64,000 nt of DNA, taken from the NCBI RefSeq assembly GCF_004358345.1, contig NZ_CP037952.1, positions 62,001-126,000 on the forward strand, given 5' to 3'. Positions 45,093-54,830 of this stretch are shown in pieces. The stretch is from Parashewanella spongiae. GTDB lineage: Bacteria; Pseudomonadota; Gammaproteobacteria; Enterobacterales; Shewanellaceae. Below the pieces are notes generated by a model. The model saw nothing but the letters and a program-made list of their open reading frames with translations, was not told where the DNA came from and searched no databases. The stretch's first letter is position 1, and each line of letters opens with the position of its first letter. The position numbers and the translations under genes are program-made.

Positions 45093-45674
45093 CTACGAAA
45101 GTTGCTCTAGATTTTGATAAACATAGCTTGGTGACAGACTCGCAGGCATTTTAGGCTCAAAATAAGGCATAACGTGAATATTTACTACGAATGCGATAAG
45201 TGAGCTGGGGAAAATTGAAACCGAGAGATTCAATTCTGTGACGGCTTGGTTGTAGTGTCGGCAGATTGTCGAAAAACTACTGTGAATATCATAATACTTC
45301 TGTAGATGTGTATTAATGGGGGAGTCAGGCTCAGTATTGGGTTGATGCTTTGAGGCCATAAATGTTTGATTAATCTGATAGCTTAAACGCCCAGCCCGTT
45401 TAAGGTGAGATTTGACTTTTTGGTAATCATTTAATTTATAGGGTTTATTGAACTCTTGTTGAAGTTGCCCAAGTTGTTGATGATAAACTTTCTTTGTTTT
45501 CTCTGTTAATTCACTGAATGCGATGACTTGTTGTGCCAATAAGGTTTGTTGCTTCAGTGAATTATCCAGTTTGGCAATCAATTTCGTTGCCGTGTGTGAT
45601 TTTTTCAATAACAGTTTTGAATAATGAATTATCCAAATCAGACAAGCGATAGCAATAATGGCGAAGAAAAGCAT
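45093..45674 (-). CDS. Membrane-anchored coiled-coil protein, unknown
   Basis: This 193-residue protein has one N-terminal membrane segment (LFFAIIAIACLIWIIHYS), then a charged helical region (KLIAKLDNSLKQQTLLAQQ, ELTEKTKKVYHQQLGQLQQE) and a second helical half. A LemA-like layout (N-terminal anchor plus helical bundle) is possible, since NQAVTELNLSVSIFPSSLIA resembles the LemA block YNxxVxxxNxxxxxFP. I infer a LemA relative with moderate confidence. Confidence 0.65.
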   Translation of the reverse strand: MLFFAIIAIACLIWIIHYSKLLLKKSHTATKLIAKLDNSLKQQTLLAQQVIAFSELTEKTKKVYHQQLGQLQQEFNKPYKLNDYQKVKSHLKRAGRLSYQINQTFMASKHQPNTEPDSPINTHLQKYYDIHSSFSTICRHYNQAVTELNLSVSIFPSSLIAFVVNIHVMPYFEPKMPASLSPSYVYQNLEQLS

Positions 45675-45839
45675 GTGAACCTAGTTTATAAGATCCTATG
45701 TTGATGTAAATCTAGGTGATAAAAGACAATTTTTCCAATTTAAATGTTCAGTATTAGGAAATGATTAAGCCTTGGTTCAGGATAAATAATTATAATGAAC
45801 CTTACGCAAGATTAGGGCAACCAATTCGCTCGTGAATGC

Positions 45840-45868
45840 AGGACTCTCATTTGGAGTCCTTTTTTTTT
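45840..45868 (+). terminator. Hairpin with T tract over the end of the pseudouridine synthase gene
   Basis: AGGACTC/GAGTCCT (7 bp, loop TCATTTG) followed by TTTTTTTT on the plus strand. The stop codon of the minus-strand gene lies in its loop. The T run is on the plus strand, so it would end rightward, not leftward, transcription. Confidence 0.45.
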
Positions 45869-46560
45869 GCTTGCGGCCAATTAAGAGTATGTGGGTGCCT
45901 CCATTCTTCAACTTGCTGCACAACCTTGTTGTGAGCAAATAAGACGCCGTTATCCCGTTGTAGGTTCGGTAAACAAGAGTAACTATATTCTTTACCCGCG
46001 AATTCAAACAACAAACAAAAAGCATGTAAATAGCAACGATCACTTGCCAGCTTGCCGTAAAGCGGATCTCCTAGTATTGGCACACCTAAACTTGCGAGTG
46101 CGACCCGTAACTGATGAGTTTTGCCTGTGTGAGGTTTTAATAAGTAAAGCCTTAGTCCCTCATTGAATGAATGACTGAAAAACTGTGTGATTGCCGGATT
46201 CTCTTTGGTTTTTAACAGCTTCATTTGTCCGCGACGTGACTTAGTCATATCACCAATGACCCAACCTTGTTTTTTTTTAGGCTTGCCTTGAGCTATGGCG
46301 AGGTAATATTTCTGTATCTGATGATGTTTAAATTTTTCCGCTAAAATATGAGCCGATTTTGATGATTTGGCGAGTAATAATAAACCAGATGTAGGGGTAT
46401 CGAGACGGTGAACTGCAAATAATTTTTGCTGTTTGTCCTGTTCGACGGTGGCGACGAGCCCAGCTTCCCCGTGTTGGCTATGAAAATGAACTCCTGAAGA
46501 TTTATTTATGACAATAAATTCATCGGTCTCGGCAATTAATTGGTATGGTTTTGCAGGCAT
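45847..46560 (-). CDS. RluA-type pseudouridine synthase (TIGR01621-like)
   Basis: This 237-residue enzyme isomerises uridine to pseudouridine in RNA. The catalytic Asp is in VHRLDTPTSGLLLLAKSS, and further blocks are KYYLAIAQGK and TGKTHQLRVALASLG...ILGDPLYG. It starts directly with the catalytic domain and has no S4 domain. The short form matches the Rlu subgroup found in Shewanella and Vibrio. The RNA target is not known to me. Convergent or overlapping features: a hairpin over its stop codon. Confidence 0.88.
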   Translation of the reverse strand: MPAKPYQLIAETDEFIVINKSSGVHFHSQHGEAGLVATVEQDKQQKLFAVHRLDTPTSGLLLLAKSSKSAHILAEKFKHHQIQKYYLAIAQGKPKKKQGWVIGDMTKSRRGQMKLLKTKENPAITQFFSHSFNEGLRLYLLKPHTGKTHQLRVALASLGVPILGDPLYGKLASDRCYLHAFCLLFEFAGKEYSYSCLPNLQRDNGVLFAHNKVVQQVEEWRHPHTLNWPQAKKKDSK

Positions 46561-46586
46561 ATAAGCTTGATTAAGTGGTTATCAAC

Positions 46587-47924
46587 TCAAAACTCAATAG
46601 TGACCATGAGCCCTGGACAGTTGTTTGATAAGTGAATGCTGGCATTGTGACGGGTAATGATGGCTTTTACCATAGATAAACCCAAACCTGTGCCTTGATG
46701 ATGTCGGCTTGGATCTAGCCGAACTAATCTGTCGAAAACTTTTTCTTTGCAGTTATCTGGAATACCTGGGCCATTATCAATAATGTCAATGCGATTGTTG
46801 TTTTGACGAATTTCAATAATGGCATTTTCGCCTGAGTATTTAATGGCGTTATCAACAAGGTTAAAGAACGCTTGAAATAACAGATGCTTGTCGCCTTGGG
46901 TGGTAAAGTCCTGTCCGAGATTGAGGATCAAAGTTTGTTTATTAACCTCAGCCAAGGCTTCTGCCATATCTCGAAGATCATAACACATGTTATGCATGCT
47001 AAGGGGTTGACGCTCCAAGGTTTGTTGACCTTCTTCAATACGAGTTAATGACAGCATAGCATTGAAGGTGCTCAAGCAGTGATCTAACTCCTCTAGCAAA
47101 TTTGCACAATGCTCTGGAAGATTTTCGGCTGGTTGATTTATCAGCTGCTCAATTCCAATGCGCAAATGAGAGAGTGGGGTGCGTAAATCATGTGCAATAT
47201 TGTCTGTGATCCCTCTTATGGCAGTGAGGTTTTTTTCAAGAGTGTCGAGTACTTTGTTAAATTGATTAGCGAGAATGTCGAACTCATCGTTGCGCCAACT
47301 GACGGGGAGCCTTGTATCATAGTGGCCATGTTCAATTTGCTCACTTAGGCGATTATAGTGAACTAAACGTCTTAAAATCGCTTTGGAAAATAAATAACCG
47401 AGCGCTAAAGCGAAGACAATGGTTAGCATAACTGCGGTCGCAGATGCACTGACAAATTTATCGATTAAAGCAGCAAAATGATCCGTGCGGCTGGAAATCA
47501 ACACCGGTCCATAACGGGTTTCGACTAGCCCACCAGTCAGGATATGTAATTTATCAGGTCCTGCGGTGAGTATTGGAAAGTCTTTGGTTTTCGGCAGGTA
47601 AGGCATGTCATCGGGCATAAAACTTAACGCCCCAATCACTTCATCGCCATTTTGCCACGCAACCAAGGCTGACTTTGAGTCAGCGGCTCTGATCTGCATT
47701 ACAAAATTTCGCCGACTAACGGATTTTGCCAACAACTGATATCGTTGTACTTCAGCTTGCAGGTTTTGGGTTACTTGGTATCGTTGTTCAATGATAAGTT
47801 GTTGATATAAGGCAAACAACAAAGCACCTATTATCAAGGTCACTAGCACTGAAAACACGATAGTAATACGCCAAGCACTGCTTTGGTAAGGATTAATTCC
47901 TTTGGCGTAACCGATAACCTGCAC
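46587..47924 (-). CDS. Two-component sensor histidine kinase
   Basis: This 445-residue membrane kinase has TM1 IVFSVLVTLIIGALLFALYQQ, a periplasmic domain of about 110 residues, TM2 TAVMLTIVFALALGYLFS and a HAMP region. The H-box NIAHDLRTPLSHLRIGIEQL has His245, the N-box is FNLVDNAIKYS, and G-boxes are DNGPGIPD and GTGLGLSMVKAII. The start is a GTG at 47924 inside the regulator gene, giving a 32-base overlap; no better start is available before TM1. The signal is unknown. Confidence 0.9.
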   Translation of the reverse strand: MQVIGYAKGINPYQSSAWRITIVFSVLVTLIIGALLFALYQQLIIEQRYQVTQNLQAEVQRYQLLAKSVSRRNFVMQIRAADSKSALVAWQNGDEVIGALSFMPDDMPYLPKTKDFPILTAGPDKLHILTGGLVETRYGPVLISSRTDHFAALIDKFVSASATAVMLTIVFALALGYLFSKAILRRLVHYNRLSEQIEHGHYDTRLPVSWRNDEFDILANQFNKVLDTLEKNLTAIRGITDNIAHDLRTPLSHLRIGIEQLINQPAENLPEHCANLLEELDHCLSTFNAMLSLTRIEEGQQTLERQPLSMHNMCYDLRDMAEALAEVNKQTLILNLGQDFTTQGDKHLLFQAFFNLVDNAIKYSGENAIIEIRQNNNRIDIIDNGPGIPDNCKEKVFDRLVRLDPSRHHQGTGLGLSMVKAIITRHNASIHLSNNCPGLMVTIEF

Positions 47925-48570
47925 CTCTCACTGTCTCAATCAATTCACCATGACCGAGCTCTTCAAACTTACGTCTAAGTTTGGCGATGTGTACATCAAT
48001 GACATTTGTACGTGGGTCAAAGTGATAATCCCACACTGCTTCAAAAAGCAATGTACGGCTGATCACTTGATTGACATGCTCCATTAAGTATTTCAGAAGC
48101 TGAAACTCTTTAGGCTGCAACAAAATTTCATTACCATCTAAAGTGACATTTCGAGTTAATAATTCCATTTCCAACGCGCCCGCTCGAAGGTGGGTCTGCA
48201 TCGGCTGTGTATGGCCACGCTGCATAAGCTTTTCACAGCGCACCAACAATTCTGAAAACGCAAAAGGTTTGGTCATGTAATCATCGCCACCTGCACGTAA
48301 TCCTTTGACGCGTTCGTCAACATGACTCAGTGCTGATAACAGCATTACGGGAGTTTGATTGCCTGTGGCTCTCACAGCAGCCAGCAATTTTAATCCACCT
48401 AAGCTTGGTAACATACGATCAAGAATGATCAAATCATATTGATTGCTTGTTCCAAGTAATAATCCTTGATGACCGTCTGTTGCGGTTTCAATATTGTGAC
48501 CCTGTTCGTTAAATCCTTTAACGATATAGTCCAGCGTCGTAGCATCATCTTCAACTAATAAGACTTTCAT
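47893..48570 (-). CDS. OmpR/PhoB-type response regulator
   Basis: This 225-residue regulator starts at ATG 48570, preceded by AAGGAGTCAT, an excellent ribosome site; an earlier in-frame ATG at 48588 is less likely. Receiver: acidic pair in LLVEDD and phospho-acceptor Asp51 (LIILDRMLPSLGG). The winged helix ends with TNVIDVHIAKLRRKFEELG and ETVRGAGYRLR. The pattern resembles the CopR/CusR/QseB group. It partners with the overlapping kinase. Confidence 0.93.
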   Translation of the reverse strand: MKVLLVEDDATTLDYIVKGFNEQGHNIETATDGHQGLLLGTSNQYDLIILDRMLPSLGGLKLLAAVRATGNQTPVMLLSALSHVDERVKGLRAGGDDYMTKPFAFSELLVRCEKLMQRGHTQPMQTHLRAGALEMELLTRNVTLDGNEILLQPKEFQLLKYLMEHVNQVISRTLLFEAVWDYHFDPRTNVIDVHIAKLRRKFEELGHGELIETVRGAGYRLRQRN

Positions 48571-48578
48571 ATGACTCC

Positions 48579-49097
48579 TTAGTACCACTTCAATAATGGT
48601 AATGGGCGCAGTTTTTCTACATCAAATGCTAATCGATATTGTCCATTATTATCGATAAGCTTTAATTCAAGATAGCTAATGCCCAAATCATGATCCAGTT
48701 CTGCGCGCAATAAATGTACAGAATTATTTTTAATTGCGAGTTCAACAAGCTCAGAAAAAGACAGATTGTTCTTAAAAATGAACTCAATAGCAGCTATTTT
48801 TGAACCTTGGTTGGGAGTGTATAAAGACACGTTTTGCTTGATAAGTTGGCCATCGAGCGCACGGTATTCTAGTTGAGTTATGGTGTTGGTCGTTGGATTG
48901 ATAAGACTGAATAAATATCTGACATCATTTTCTTGAATGTCGATAGCAAAATTTGAAATTATGCCTGATTGGGTTTTTTCTACTATACGCATCGTTTCCA
49001 TGGGATCTTGAAACGGACTGCCCGTTATTTGAGAAAGGGTCGTGGGTGTCGAAAACACAATACCACTATAAAGTAATAAGCTAAGCAGCCAGCGCAT
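48579..49097 (-). CDS. Small exported protein in the two-component operon, unknown
   Basis: This 172-residue protein has a signal peptide (MRWLLSLLLYSGIVFSTPT). The rest is predicted beta-rich and soluble (DIQENDVRYLFSLINP, LDHDLGISYLELKLIDNN). Its TAA lies within the ribosome-binding region of the regulator gene, 8 bases before it, so the genes are coupled. Periplasmic partners of this kind often modulate the kinase. No family is recognised. Confidence 0.7.
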   Translation of the reverse strand: MRWLLSLLLYSGIVFSTPTTLSQITGSPFQDPMETMRIVEKTQSGIISNFAIDIQENDVRYLFSLINPTTNTITQLEYRALDGQLIKQNVSLYTPNQGSKIAAIEFIFKNNLSFSELVELAIKNNSVHLLRAELDHDLGISYLELKLIDNNGQYRLAFDVEKLRPLPLLKWY

Positions 49098-49347
49098 TAA
49101 CTACTCCCCCCAGAATCAGATTATTGTTATCAAACAATGCTCATAGAAACAACAGGAGCCAGCTGTCATTGAGCATTACTATTTACACTTAAGATTTCGA
49201 GCTTAATCATACAGATTCCTATAGGCAGTCATACTCTTTGAATAGTCTCAGTCTAACTAAACAAGGTTTAAATCCCTATGTCGATAAGATTAAGCTTTGA
49301 TCATCTTAATAAAAAGCTATTAAATTAGTTGGTTACTGTGTAATTAG

Positions 49348-50442
49348 TCATTCAAATTCAGTGATTAATCGAATTTCTGTTGCTGGAATGCTTACATAAA
49401 TCGAAGATGATGATGCGGTAGAAGGAAGTTTACGGTTTATTTCTAGCCTTAACGCTGTAGGTGTTCCTGCGATGAAACCAAGGATCTGAGTGCGATTATG
49501 TAACTCGTAGCTAGAGATTAATTGCAGCTCAAAATGAGTGTGGTTGCTTTCTACTTCGTCAAGATGTCGATGAATATTGGCATCGTGAGGCAATAAACAC
49601 ATTACCGTATCACCAATAGTTCGAGGTAAAATATCGGCGGTACATACCGTGGAGCCAGCCAATGAAAACCAAGTTAATTGCTGGCTGACATTGTGATCCG
49701 TCACCGTAACCGGAAAGATATTATTGATACCTAACTGTCTCGCTACTGCAATTGATTTTGGAGATTGAAGCAGTTCACTGACTGTACCTTGCTGTACGGT
49801 TTTACCTGCATCAACAATGAGAATATTATCTGCCAGCAGCATGGCTTCCTGATGGTTGTGAGTAACCATGACAACGGGACAACGGATTTCAGACTTAAGT
49901 TTGAGCAACGCAATATGGAGCATTTCTCTGGTTTGGTTATCTACCGCAGAAAATGGTTCATCAAGCAGCAGTACCGAAGGTTCACGAGCGAGTGCTCGTG
50001 CTAATGCCACTCGCTGTCGCTGTCCACCAGATAATTGATTTGGGCGCTTATGTTTCTGTGGTAATAAGTCAACCAAGTGTAACCATTTGTTGGCTTGCCG
50101 TTGACGATCTGATTTAGGCAGATGTTTTAATCCAATAAGAATATTGTCAATTGTCGATAAATGCTCAAATAAACCAAAGTGTTGAGGCACATAACCAATA
50201 TGCCGTTGTTGAGGGGAGAGATGAATCGCTGAATTGATATTGCTCCATTGCTTTCCTCCGACAGAAATTATTCCAGATACCGGTTTAATTAGTCCAGCTA
50301 AGGTTTTCAGTAATGTTGACTTCCCTGCACCTGAAGGCCCCAATACGGCAAGAATATCGCCAGCCTTGCAATGTAAGTCAGCGGTTAATGAAATTGGGGA
50401 TTGAATGTTAATCGAGCAATGTAAACCATTATCTTCTGTCAT
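49348..50442 (-). CDS. modC: Molybdate ABC transporter ATP-binding protein ModC
   Basis: This 364-residue ATPase powers molybdate import. Walker A is GPSGAGKSTLLK, the signature LSGGQRQRVALARALA and Walker B VLLLDEPFSAVD. The C-terminal part (about residues 290-364) is the TOBE/MOP-type domain that binds oxyanion and regulates transport. It overlaps modB by 14 bases. Confidence 0.94.
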   Translation of the reverse strand: MTEDNGLHCSINIQSPISLTADLHCKAGDILAVLGPSGAGKSTLLKTLAGLIKPVSGIISVGGKQWSNINSAIHLSPQQRHIGYVPQHFGLFEHLSTIDNILIGLKHLPKSDRQRQANKWLHLVDLLPQKHKRPNQLSGGQRQRVALARALAREPSVLLLDEPFSAVDNQTREMLHIALLKLKSEIRCPVVMVTHNHQEAMLLADNILIVDAGKTVQQGTVSELLQSPKSIAVARQLGINNIFPVTVTDHNVSQQLTWFSLAGSTVCTADILPRTIGDTVMCLLPHDANIHRHLDEVESNHTHFELQLISSYELHNRTQILGFIAGTPTALRLEINRKLPSTASSSSIYVSIPATEIRLITEFE

Positions 50443-51103
50443 GCTGCACGCCCATTTTTCTTGCGAAGTGACTACTGATCGCTAAGGTAGATACCGCAAA
50501 AATTAATAATACAAAGGACATTCGTCCAGCAGATTGAAAGTCAAAGGCTTGTACACTGTCGTATATGGCAATGGATAAGGTTTTGGTTTCGCCCTCAATA
50601 TTTCCGCCAATCATTAAGACGACGCCAAACTCACCGAGAACGTGTGAAAAACACAGGACGATGGCCGTTACTATGCCCGGCCAAACGAGTGGGAGTTCCA
50701 CTTTTAGTAAGCTTTCCCAGAAAGTTAACCCACAACAGGCGGAAGCATCACGAACATCCTCAGGGATGGATTCAAACGCACGTTGAATGGGTTGCAAGGC
50801 AAATGGGATATTGATCAGCAGCGAAGCCAGCACTAAACCTGAAAAATGAAACACTAATGGCTGCCCTGTTAGGCTTTGTAGTGTCTGTCCTAACCAGCTT
50901 TGCTGACCCAAACCGACCAATAAATAATAACCAATAACAGTCGGAGGAAGGATGAGGGGCGTCATCAATAGTGCTTCTAACCAATGTTTACCGGCGAAAT
51001 TTCGAAAGGCGAGTACTCTGGCAGTAATGATGGCTAATGGGATCAGCAAAATTGTCGTCACCAGACTTAATTTGATGGACAATAATAACGCTTGCCAATC
51101 CAT
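50429..51103 (-). CDS. modB: Molybdate ABC transporter permease ModB
   Basis: This 224-residue membrane protein has about five to six TM segments. The EAA-like loop is DASACCGLTFWESLLKVELP, which contacts ModC. LEALLMTPLILPPTVIGYYLL is the usual ModB block. It lies between modA and modC. Confidence 0.94.
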   Translation of the reverse strand: MDWQALLLSIKLSLVTTILLIPLAIITARVLAFRNFAGKHWLEALLMTPLILPPTVIGYYLLVGLGQQSWLGQTLQSLTGQPLVFHFSGLVLASLLINIPFALQPIQRAFESIPEDVRDASACCGLTFWESLLKVELPLVWPGIVTAIVLCFSHVLGEFGVVLMIGGNIEGETKTLSIAIYDSVQAFDFQSAGRMSFVLLIFAVSTLAISSHFARKMGVQHDRR

Positions 51104-51133
51104 AGAGCTCCTTACATAAAATAATTTATCGAT

Positions 51134-51925
51134 TTAATCTTGGCGAGGTAAATCAAAACCGTATTGAACAAAGATGTCTCGCGCCGTATCAGATTGTAAG
51201 TACTGAAAAAAGTGTTTCGCTGTGGCTCCAGCTGTTGAGGTCAACACCATAGACTGCAACAAAGGCTGATGTAACCCTTGGTCTATGATAGAAAACTCAC
51301 CATGCTCGTGAAATGCTGGTGCTTTAACCAGTGAAAGAGCCACAATGCCACCTTGAGCTGAATTTGATAACGCAAATTGCGCGGCTTGGGCGACATTTTC
51401 ACCATAAATTAATTTATTTTCAATTGGTTTCCACAATTGCTGCTGGATAAGTGCATCTTTAGCCCGTAGTCCGTAAGGCGCGTGAGCGGGGGTTGCGATG
51501 GCAAATCGAGCGATCTGGTTATTGGTTAATGCTTGTGAAAGCCCTTGTAATTTAGCGTCAAGAAGCAGGTTTGAGTCACGGGATTTAATGATGGCTAAGC
51601 GGCCAATGGCATAAACAACGAGGCGGCCTTGAGTTTTTTCGGCTTCCTCGAGCAAAAGAGGGTAATGACTGTCAGCACTGATGAATATTTCAAAAGGGGC
51701 ACCATTCAGAATTTGTTGAGTTAATTGGCCAGATGAGCCATAACTTGGCCTTATGGTTAAGTGAGTCTCTTGAGTAAATTGCTGTGCAATGGCATGTAAA
51801 GCAAAACGAACGTTGGCGGCCGCAGCGATAGCTGGTGAATCTGCGGCGTAAGTCGGTATTGACAATAGGTTTAAGCCAAGCAATAAAGATAAAACTAAAG
51901 AACGTAATATAAAAAGCCATTGCAT
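51134..51925 (-). CDS. modA: Periplasmic molybdate-binding protein ModA
   Basis: About 263 residues from ATG 51925, one base after the moaE stop. An in-frame ATG at 51985 lies inside moaE and precedes a non-signal stretch. Signal: LRSLVLSLLLGLNLLSIPTYA. The binding protein blocks are AAAANVRFALHAIAQQF, PSYGSSGQLTQQI and GAPFEIFISAD, which hold the oxyanion. Close coupling to moaE links molybdate import to cofactor synthesis. Confidence 0.94.
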   Translation of the reverse strand: MQWLFILRSLVLSLLLGLNLLSIPTYAADSPAIAAAANVRFALHAIAQQFTQETHLTIRPSYGSSGQLTQQILNGAPFEIFISADSHYPLLLEEAEKTQGRLVVYAIGRLAIIKSRDSNLLLDAKLQGLSQALTNNQIARFAIATPAHAPYGLRAKDALIQQQLWKPIENKLIYGENVAQAAQFALSNSAQGGIVALSLVKAPAFHEHGEFSIIDQGLHQPLLQSMVLTSTAGATAKHFFQYLQSDTARDIFVQYGFDLPRQD

Positions 51926-51926
51926 G

Positions 51927-52394
51927 TTATTGCCACTGCTCAGCCGTTTTGGTGTCACTGTCTCTGGCATCGACCCATTTTTCACCTTCTAGGGTAGATT
52001 CTAGTTTCCAAAAAGGCGCTTTTGTTTTTAAAAAATCTATGAGGAACTCACAAGCATTGAATGCTGCTTGCCGGTGCATACTGGTGACACCAATGAAGAC
52101 AATCTGTTCACCTAGCGCCATAGTGCCAACACGGTGAATAATTGTGACATGATTGATCGGCCAGCGGTGACGTGAATCAGCCACTAAATCATTCAGTACT
52201 TTTTCGGTCATGCCTGGGTAGTGCTCTAAACTGAGATCCGTGACAACCGAGCCATCATTAAAATCGCGTACCTTGCCAATAAAGGTGACGACGGCGCCAT
52301 CGGTCTGATCTTGGTTGAGCTTTTCATACTCGTCAGCAAGGCTGAAATCGTTTTGTTGTACGCGTACGGTCGTTGAGCAGCTTGTGTTTAGCAT
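51927..52394 (-). CDS. moaE: Molybdopterin synthase large subunit MoaE
   Basis: MoaE with MoaD adds dithiolene sulfur to precursor Z to give molybdopterin. This 155-residue protein contains DGAVVTFIGKVRDFNDG, YPGMTEKVL and VTSMHRQAAFNACEFLIDFLKTKAPFWK, with the active-site Lys region. It starts 3 bases after moaD. Confidence 0.95.
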   Translation of the reverse strand: MLNTSCSTTVRVQQNDFSLADEYEKLNQDQTDGAVVTFIGKVRDFNDGSVVTDLSLEHYPGMTEKVLNDLVADSRHRWPINHVTIIHRVGTMALGEQIVFIGVTSMHRQAAFNACEFLIDFLKTKAPFWKLESTLEGEKWVDARDSDTKTAEQWQ

Positions 52395-52397
52395 CGA

Positions 52398-52649
52398 TTA
52401 ACCACCGGTTACTGGAGGAAAAAAAGCGATTTCGTCGCCATCACTGATTACCATATCCCACGGACAAAGTTCTTGATTAATCGCGACTAACAATTTATCT
52501 GATGCCATCACCTTTGCCCATTTATCATTCTTTCTTGCAAGATGTTCGCGCAAAGTGTCGGCATTGTGTATCTCGGCCGATGGTTCAACGCTGAGTTTTG
52601 AGCATCCTAATAATTCTCGAACTTGAGCAAAAAAAAGTACGTTTATCAT
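52398..52649 (-). CDS. moaD: Molybdopterin synthase sulfur carrier MoaD
   Basis: This 83-residue ubiquitin-like protein ends in ...AFFPPVTGG; the C-terminal Gly-Gly is adenylated and carries a thiocarboxylate. [12 protein letters not shown] is the usual N-terminal block. It overlaps moaC by 4 bases (ATGA). Confidence 0.94.
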   Translation of the reverse strand: MINVLFFAQVRELLGCSKLSVEPSAEIHNADTLREHLARKNDKWAKVMASDKLLVAINQELCPWDMVISDGDEIAFFPPVTGG

Positions 52650-53149
52650 TGGCTCCCCTTGTTAGCATTTTCTTTTGCGATAAAGTGACCCGATTTACCG
52701 CCTTGTTTTTCTAATAATTTTACTTGGCTGATGATCATGTCTTTTTGTACCGCTTTACACATATCGTAAATGGTTAACGCCGCAACAGATGCAGCCGTAA
52801 GTGCTTCCATCTCAACACCCGTTTTACCAGTAAGCTTACACAGCGAAGTAATACGGACTCGATTGTGTTCAAGCTCTGGGATCAAGTCAACTTCAACTTT
52901 GGTTAACATTAATGGATGACATAAAGGGATCAAATCAGCGGTTTTTTTTGCGGCCATGATCCCAGCAATTCGCGCTGTAGCGAACACATCACCTTTATGA
53001 TGTTCGCCAGATAAAATAAGCGCCAAAGTGTCAGCGGACATGTCAATACAGGATTCTGCCCGTGCTATTCGCTCGGTGATGGTCTTATCGCCAACATCAA
53101 CCATGTGGGCTTCGCCCGCCGCATTTAAATGGGATAAAGGATGGTTCAT
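52646..53149 (-). CDS. moaC: Cyclic pyranopterin monophosphate synthase MoaC
   Basis: This 167-residue enzyme converts the MoaA product to cPMP. It has [37 protein letters not shown] and [20 protein letters not shown], which contain the conserved catalytic Lys and acidic residues. It overlaps moaB and moaD by 4 bases each. Confidence 0.96.
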   Translation of the reverse strand: MNHPLSHLNAAGEAHMVDVGDKTITERIARAESCIDMSADTLALILSGEHHKGDVFATARIAGIMAAKKTADLIPLCHPLMLTKVEVDLIPELEHNRVRITSLCKLTGKTGVEMEALTAASVAALTIYDMCKAVQKDMIISQVKLLEKQGGKSGHFIAKENANKGSQ

Positions 53150-53679
53150 TTATGGTTCTCAGTTCGTTGAGTCAGATGGCCGACAAAATTACACGGACGG
53201 TGGCGAGCATCAAGTTGCTCAGAAATTATTTTTTCCCAGCCTAGCTTACAAGCACCTGGTGAACCGGGTATACAAAAAATTGCAGTCTGATTGGCCAGTC
53301 CTGCGATGGCACGTGATTGCACGCTCGACGTACCGATATCTTCAAAGCTTAAATGGCGAAATAGCTCACCAAAGCCCTCCATATTGCGATCAAACAATGG
53401 TGCCACGGCGATAGGTGTGGAATCGTGCTGAGTAAAGCCGGTTCCACCATTGATGATGACAGCATGAATACTGTCATCGGCAATCCATTGAGATACCTGA
53501 GCTCTTATCTGATATCGGTTGTCATTTATGATCATGTGATCGGCCAATAAATGGCCTGCAGCCGTTAACGCATCAGCCAAATAGTGACCTGAAGTGTCTG
53601 ACTCTAGGGTATGCCTATCAGATACTGTCATTACGGCAATCGTTAAAGGCATAAACTCTTTAGTGGTACATTTTGCCAT
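53146..53679 (-). CDS. moaB: Molybdenum cofactor protein MoaB
   Basis: This 177-residue protein belongs to the MogA/MoaB fold, which adenylates molybdopterin or binds it. Motifs include [37 protein letters not shown] and [19 protein letters not shown]. In E. coli MoaB itself is not essential; here its operon position points to the Moco pathway. It starts 25 bases after moaA. Confidence 0.94.
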   Translation of the reverse strand: MAKCTTKEFMPLTIAVMTVSDRHTLESDTSGHYLADALTAAGHLLADHMIINDNRYQIRAQVSQWIADDSIHAVIINGGTGFTQHDSTPIAVAPLFDRNMEGFGELFRHLSFEDIGTSSVQSRAIAGLANQTAIFCIPGSPGACKLGWEKIISEQLDARHRPCNFVGHLTQRTENHK

Positions 53680-53704
53680 TGTTGTTCTCGTTGTTTATTG
53701 TGTC

Positions 53705-54685
53705 TTAGCCACCAATAGAAGCTAAATGCTGAGTAACACCTGTGATGCCTTGATGCAATTCATGGGTGGATTTTTTCTGATGCAGCTGTTGATGTAAGCG
53801 TTCAATCAATTCGGCTTGCTGTGCGTCATGCTGTAACAAATCACGTAAATCAATGCCGGACTCGGTGAACAAACATAGATGCAGTTTACCCGTTGCTGAA
53901 ACCCTAAGGCGATTACAAGTCGCACAAAAGTTTTTAGAGTAGGGCATGATTAACCCGAAACGGCCTTGATAGTCAGGGTGACAGAAATTTTGTGCGGGCC
54001 CATCGGTGGCACTTGGCATTTGCCTTAACCAGCCTTCAGCCATGAGTCGTGCTTTAATGGTCTCACCGCTTAAATGATGCTTTGAAAAATATTCGTGGCC
54101 GAGCCCAGTTTCCATTAACTCAATAAAACGTACATCGATTGGACGCTGTTTTAACCATTGGATAAATTTTGGTAAATCAGTGTCATTGAGATCTTTAAGT
54201 AGCACTGCATTAATTTTAATGCGTTCAAAACCCGCATCCAGCGCAGCGTCAATTCCACGCATGACTTCGTGAAATTTATTTTCACCAGTAATTTGCTGAA
54301 ACTGCTTGGGATCAAGGCTATCCATAGAAACATTAATGCGTCTAAGTCCAGCATCAAACCAGCCTTTGGCGTTTTTTTCGAGGCGATATCCATTGGTTGT
54401 GGTTGCAATGGTATGAATACTACCAACATCTTTTACGGCATGAATGATATCGATAAAATCTTTTCGTAACGTAGGTTCTCCGCCAGTAATACGGATTTTT
54501 TGGGTACCTACTTTGGCAAAAGCTTGAATTAACCGTCTAATTTCATCGAGTGCCAAAAATTGCGGTTTACCGTTAGGGCGGTAACCGTCGGGGAGGCAAT
54601 AACTGCATTTAAAATTACAAACATCAGTCACTGACAGCCGTAAGTAATTAAACTCACGACCAAAATCATCTACTAATTGAGACAT
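53705..54685 (-). CDS. moaA: GTP 3',8-cyclase MoaA
   Basis: This radical SAM enzyme catalyses the first step of Moco synthesis. It has 326 residues from ATG 54685, which follows AAAGGTGATC; a frame start at 54730 is less likely because it lies in the structured leader. The radical SAM cluster is CNFKCSYC (Cys23, 27, 30). The C-terminal cluster lies in [20 protein letters not shown], and the protein ends GG, the conserved tail needed for activity. Confidence 0.97.
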   Translation of the reverse strand: MSQLVDDFGREFNYLRLSVTDVCNFKCSYCLPDGYRPNGKPQFLALDEIRRLIQAFAKVGTQKIRITGGEPTLRKDFIDIIHAVKDVGSIHTIATTTNGYRLEKNAKGWFDAGLRRINVSMDSLDPKQFQQITGENKFHEVMRGIDAALDAGFERIKINAVLLKDLNDTDLPKFIQWLKQRPIDVRFIELMETGLGHEYFSKHHLSGETIKARLMAEGWLRQMPSATDGPAQNFCHPDYQGRFGLIMPYSKNFCATCNRLRVSATGKLHLCLFTESGIDLRDLLQHDAQQAELIERLHQQLHQKKSTHELHQGITGVTQHLASIGG

Positions 54686-54830
54686 GATCACCTTTCCAAG
54701 TGCGGGAGGTGAAATCATTTCTGATGTCACCCTGGTGGCCTTATTGCCACGGCCAGTTATCCCTATTTTTAGCTATCACATAGCTGACACGAAACGTAGG
54801 ATAAAAGGCTCGGAGAACCGTCGAAAAAAG
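54686..54830 (-). promoter_or_regulatory. Structured moaA leader, candidate Moco riboswitch
   Basis: The minus-strand leader contains GGTTCTCCGAGCC, TCAGCTATGTGATAGCT, GGCCGTGGCAATAAGGCC and then a hairpin GGTGA...TCACC (54731 to 54707). Gammaproteobacterial moaA leaders usually carry the Moco RNA motif. The 3' arm TCACC can pair either with the upstream GGTGA or with the AGGTGA Shine-Dalgarno at 54693-54688, which would switch translation. The riboswitch identity is inferred from position and pairing, not matched to a model. Confidence 0.55.
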
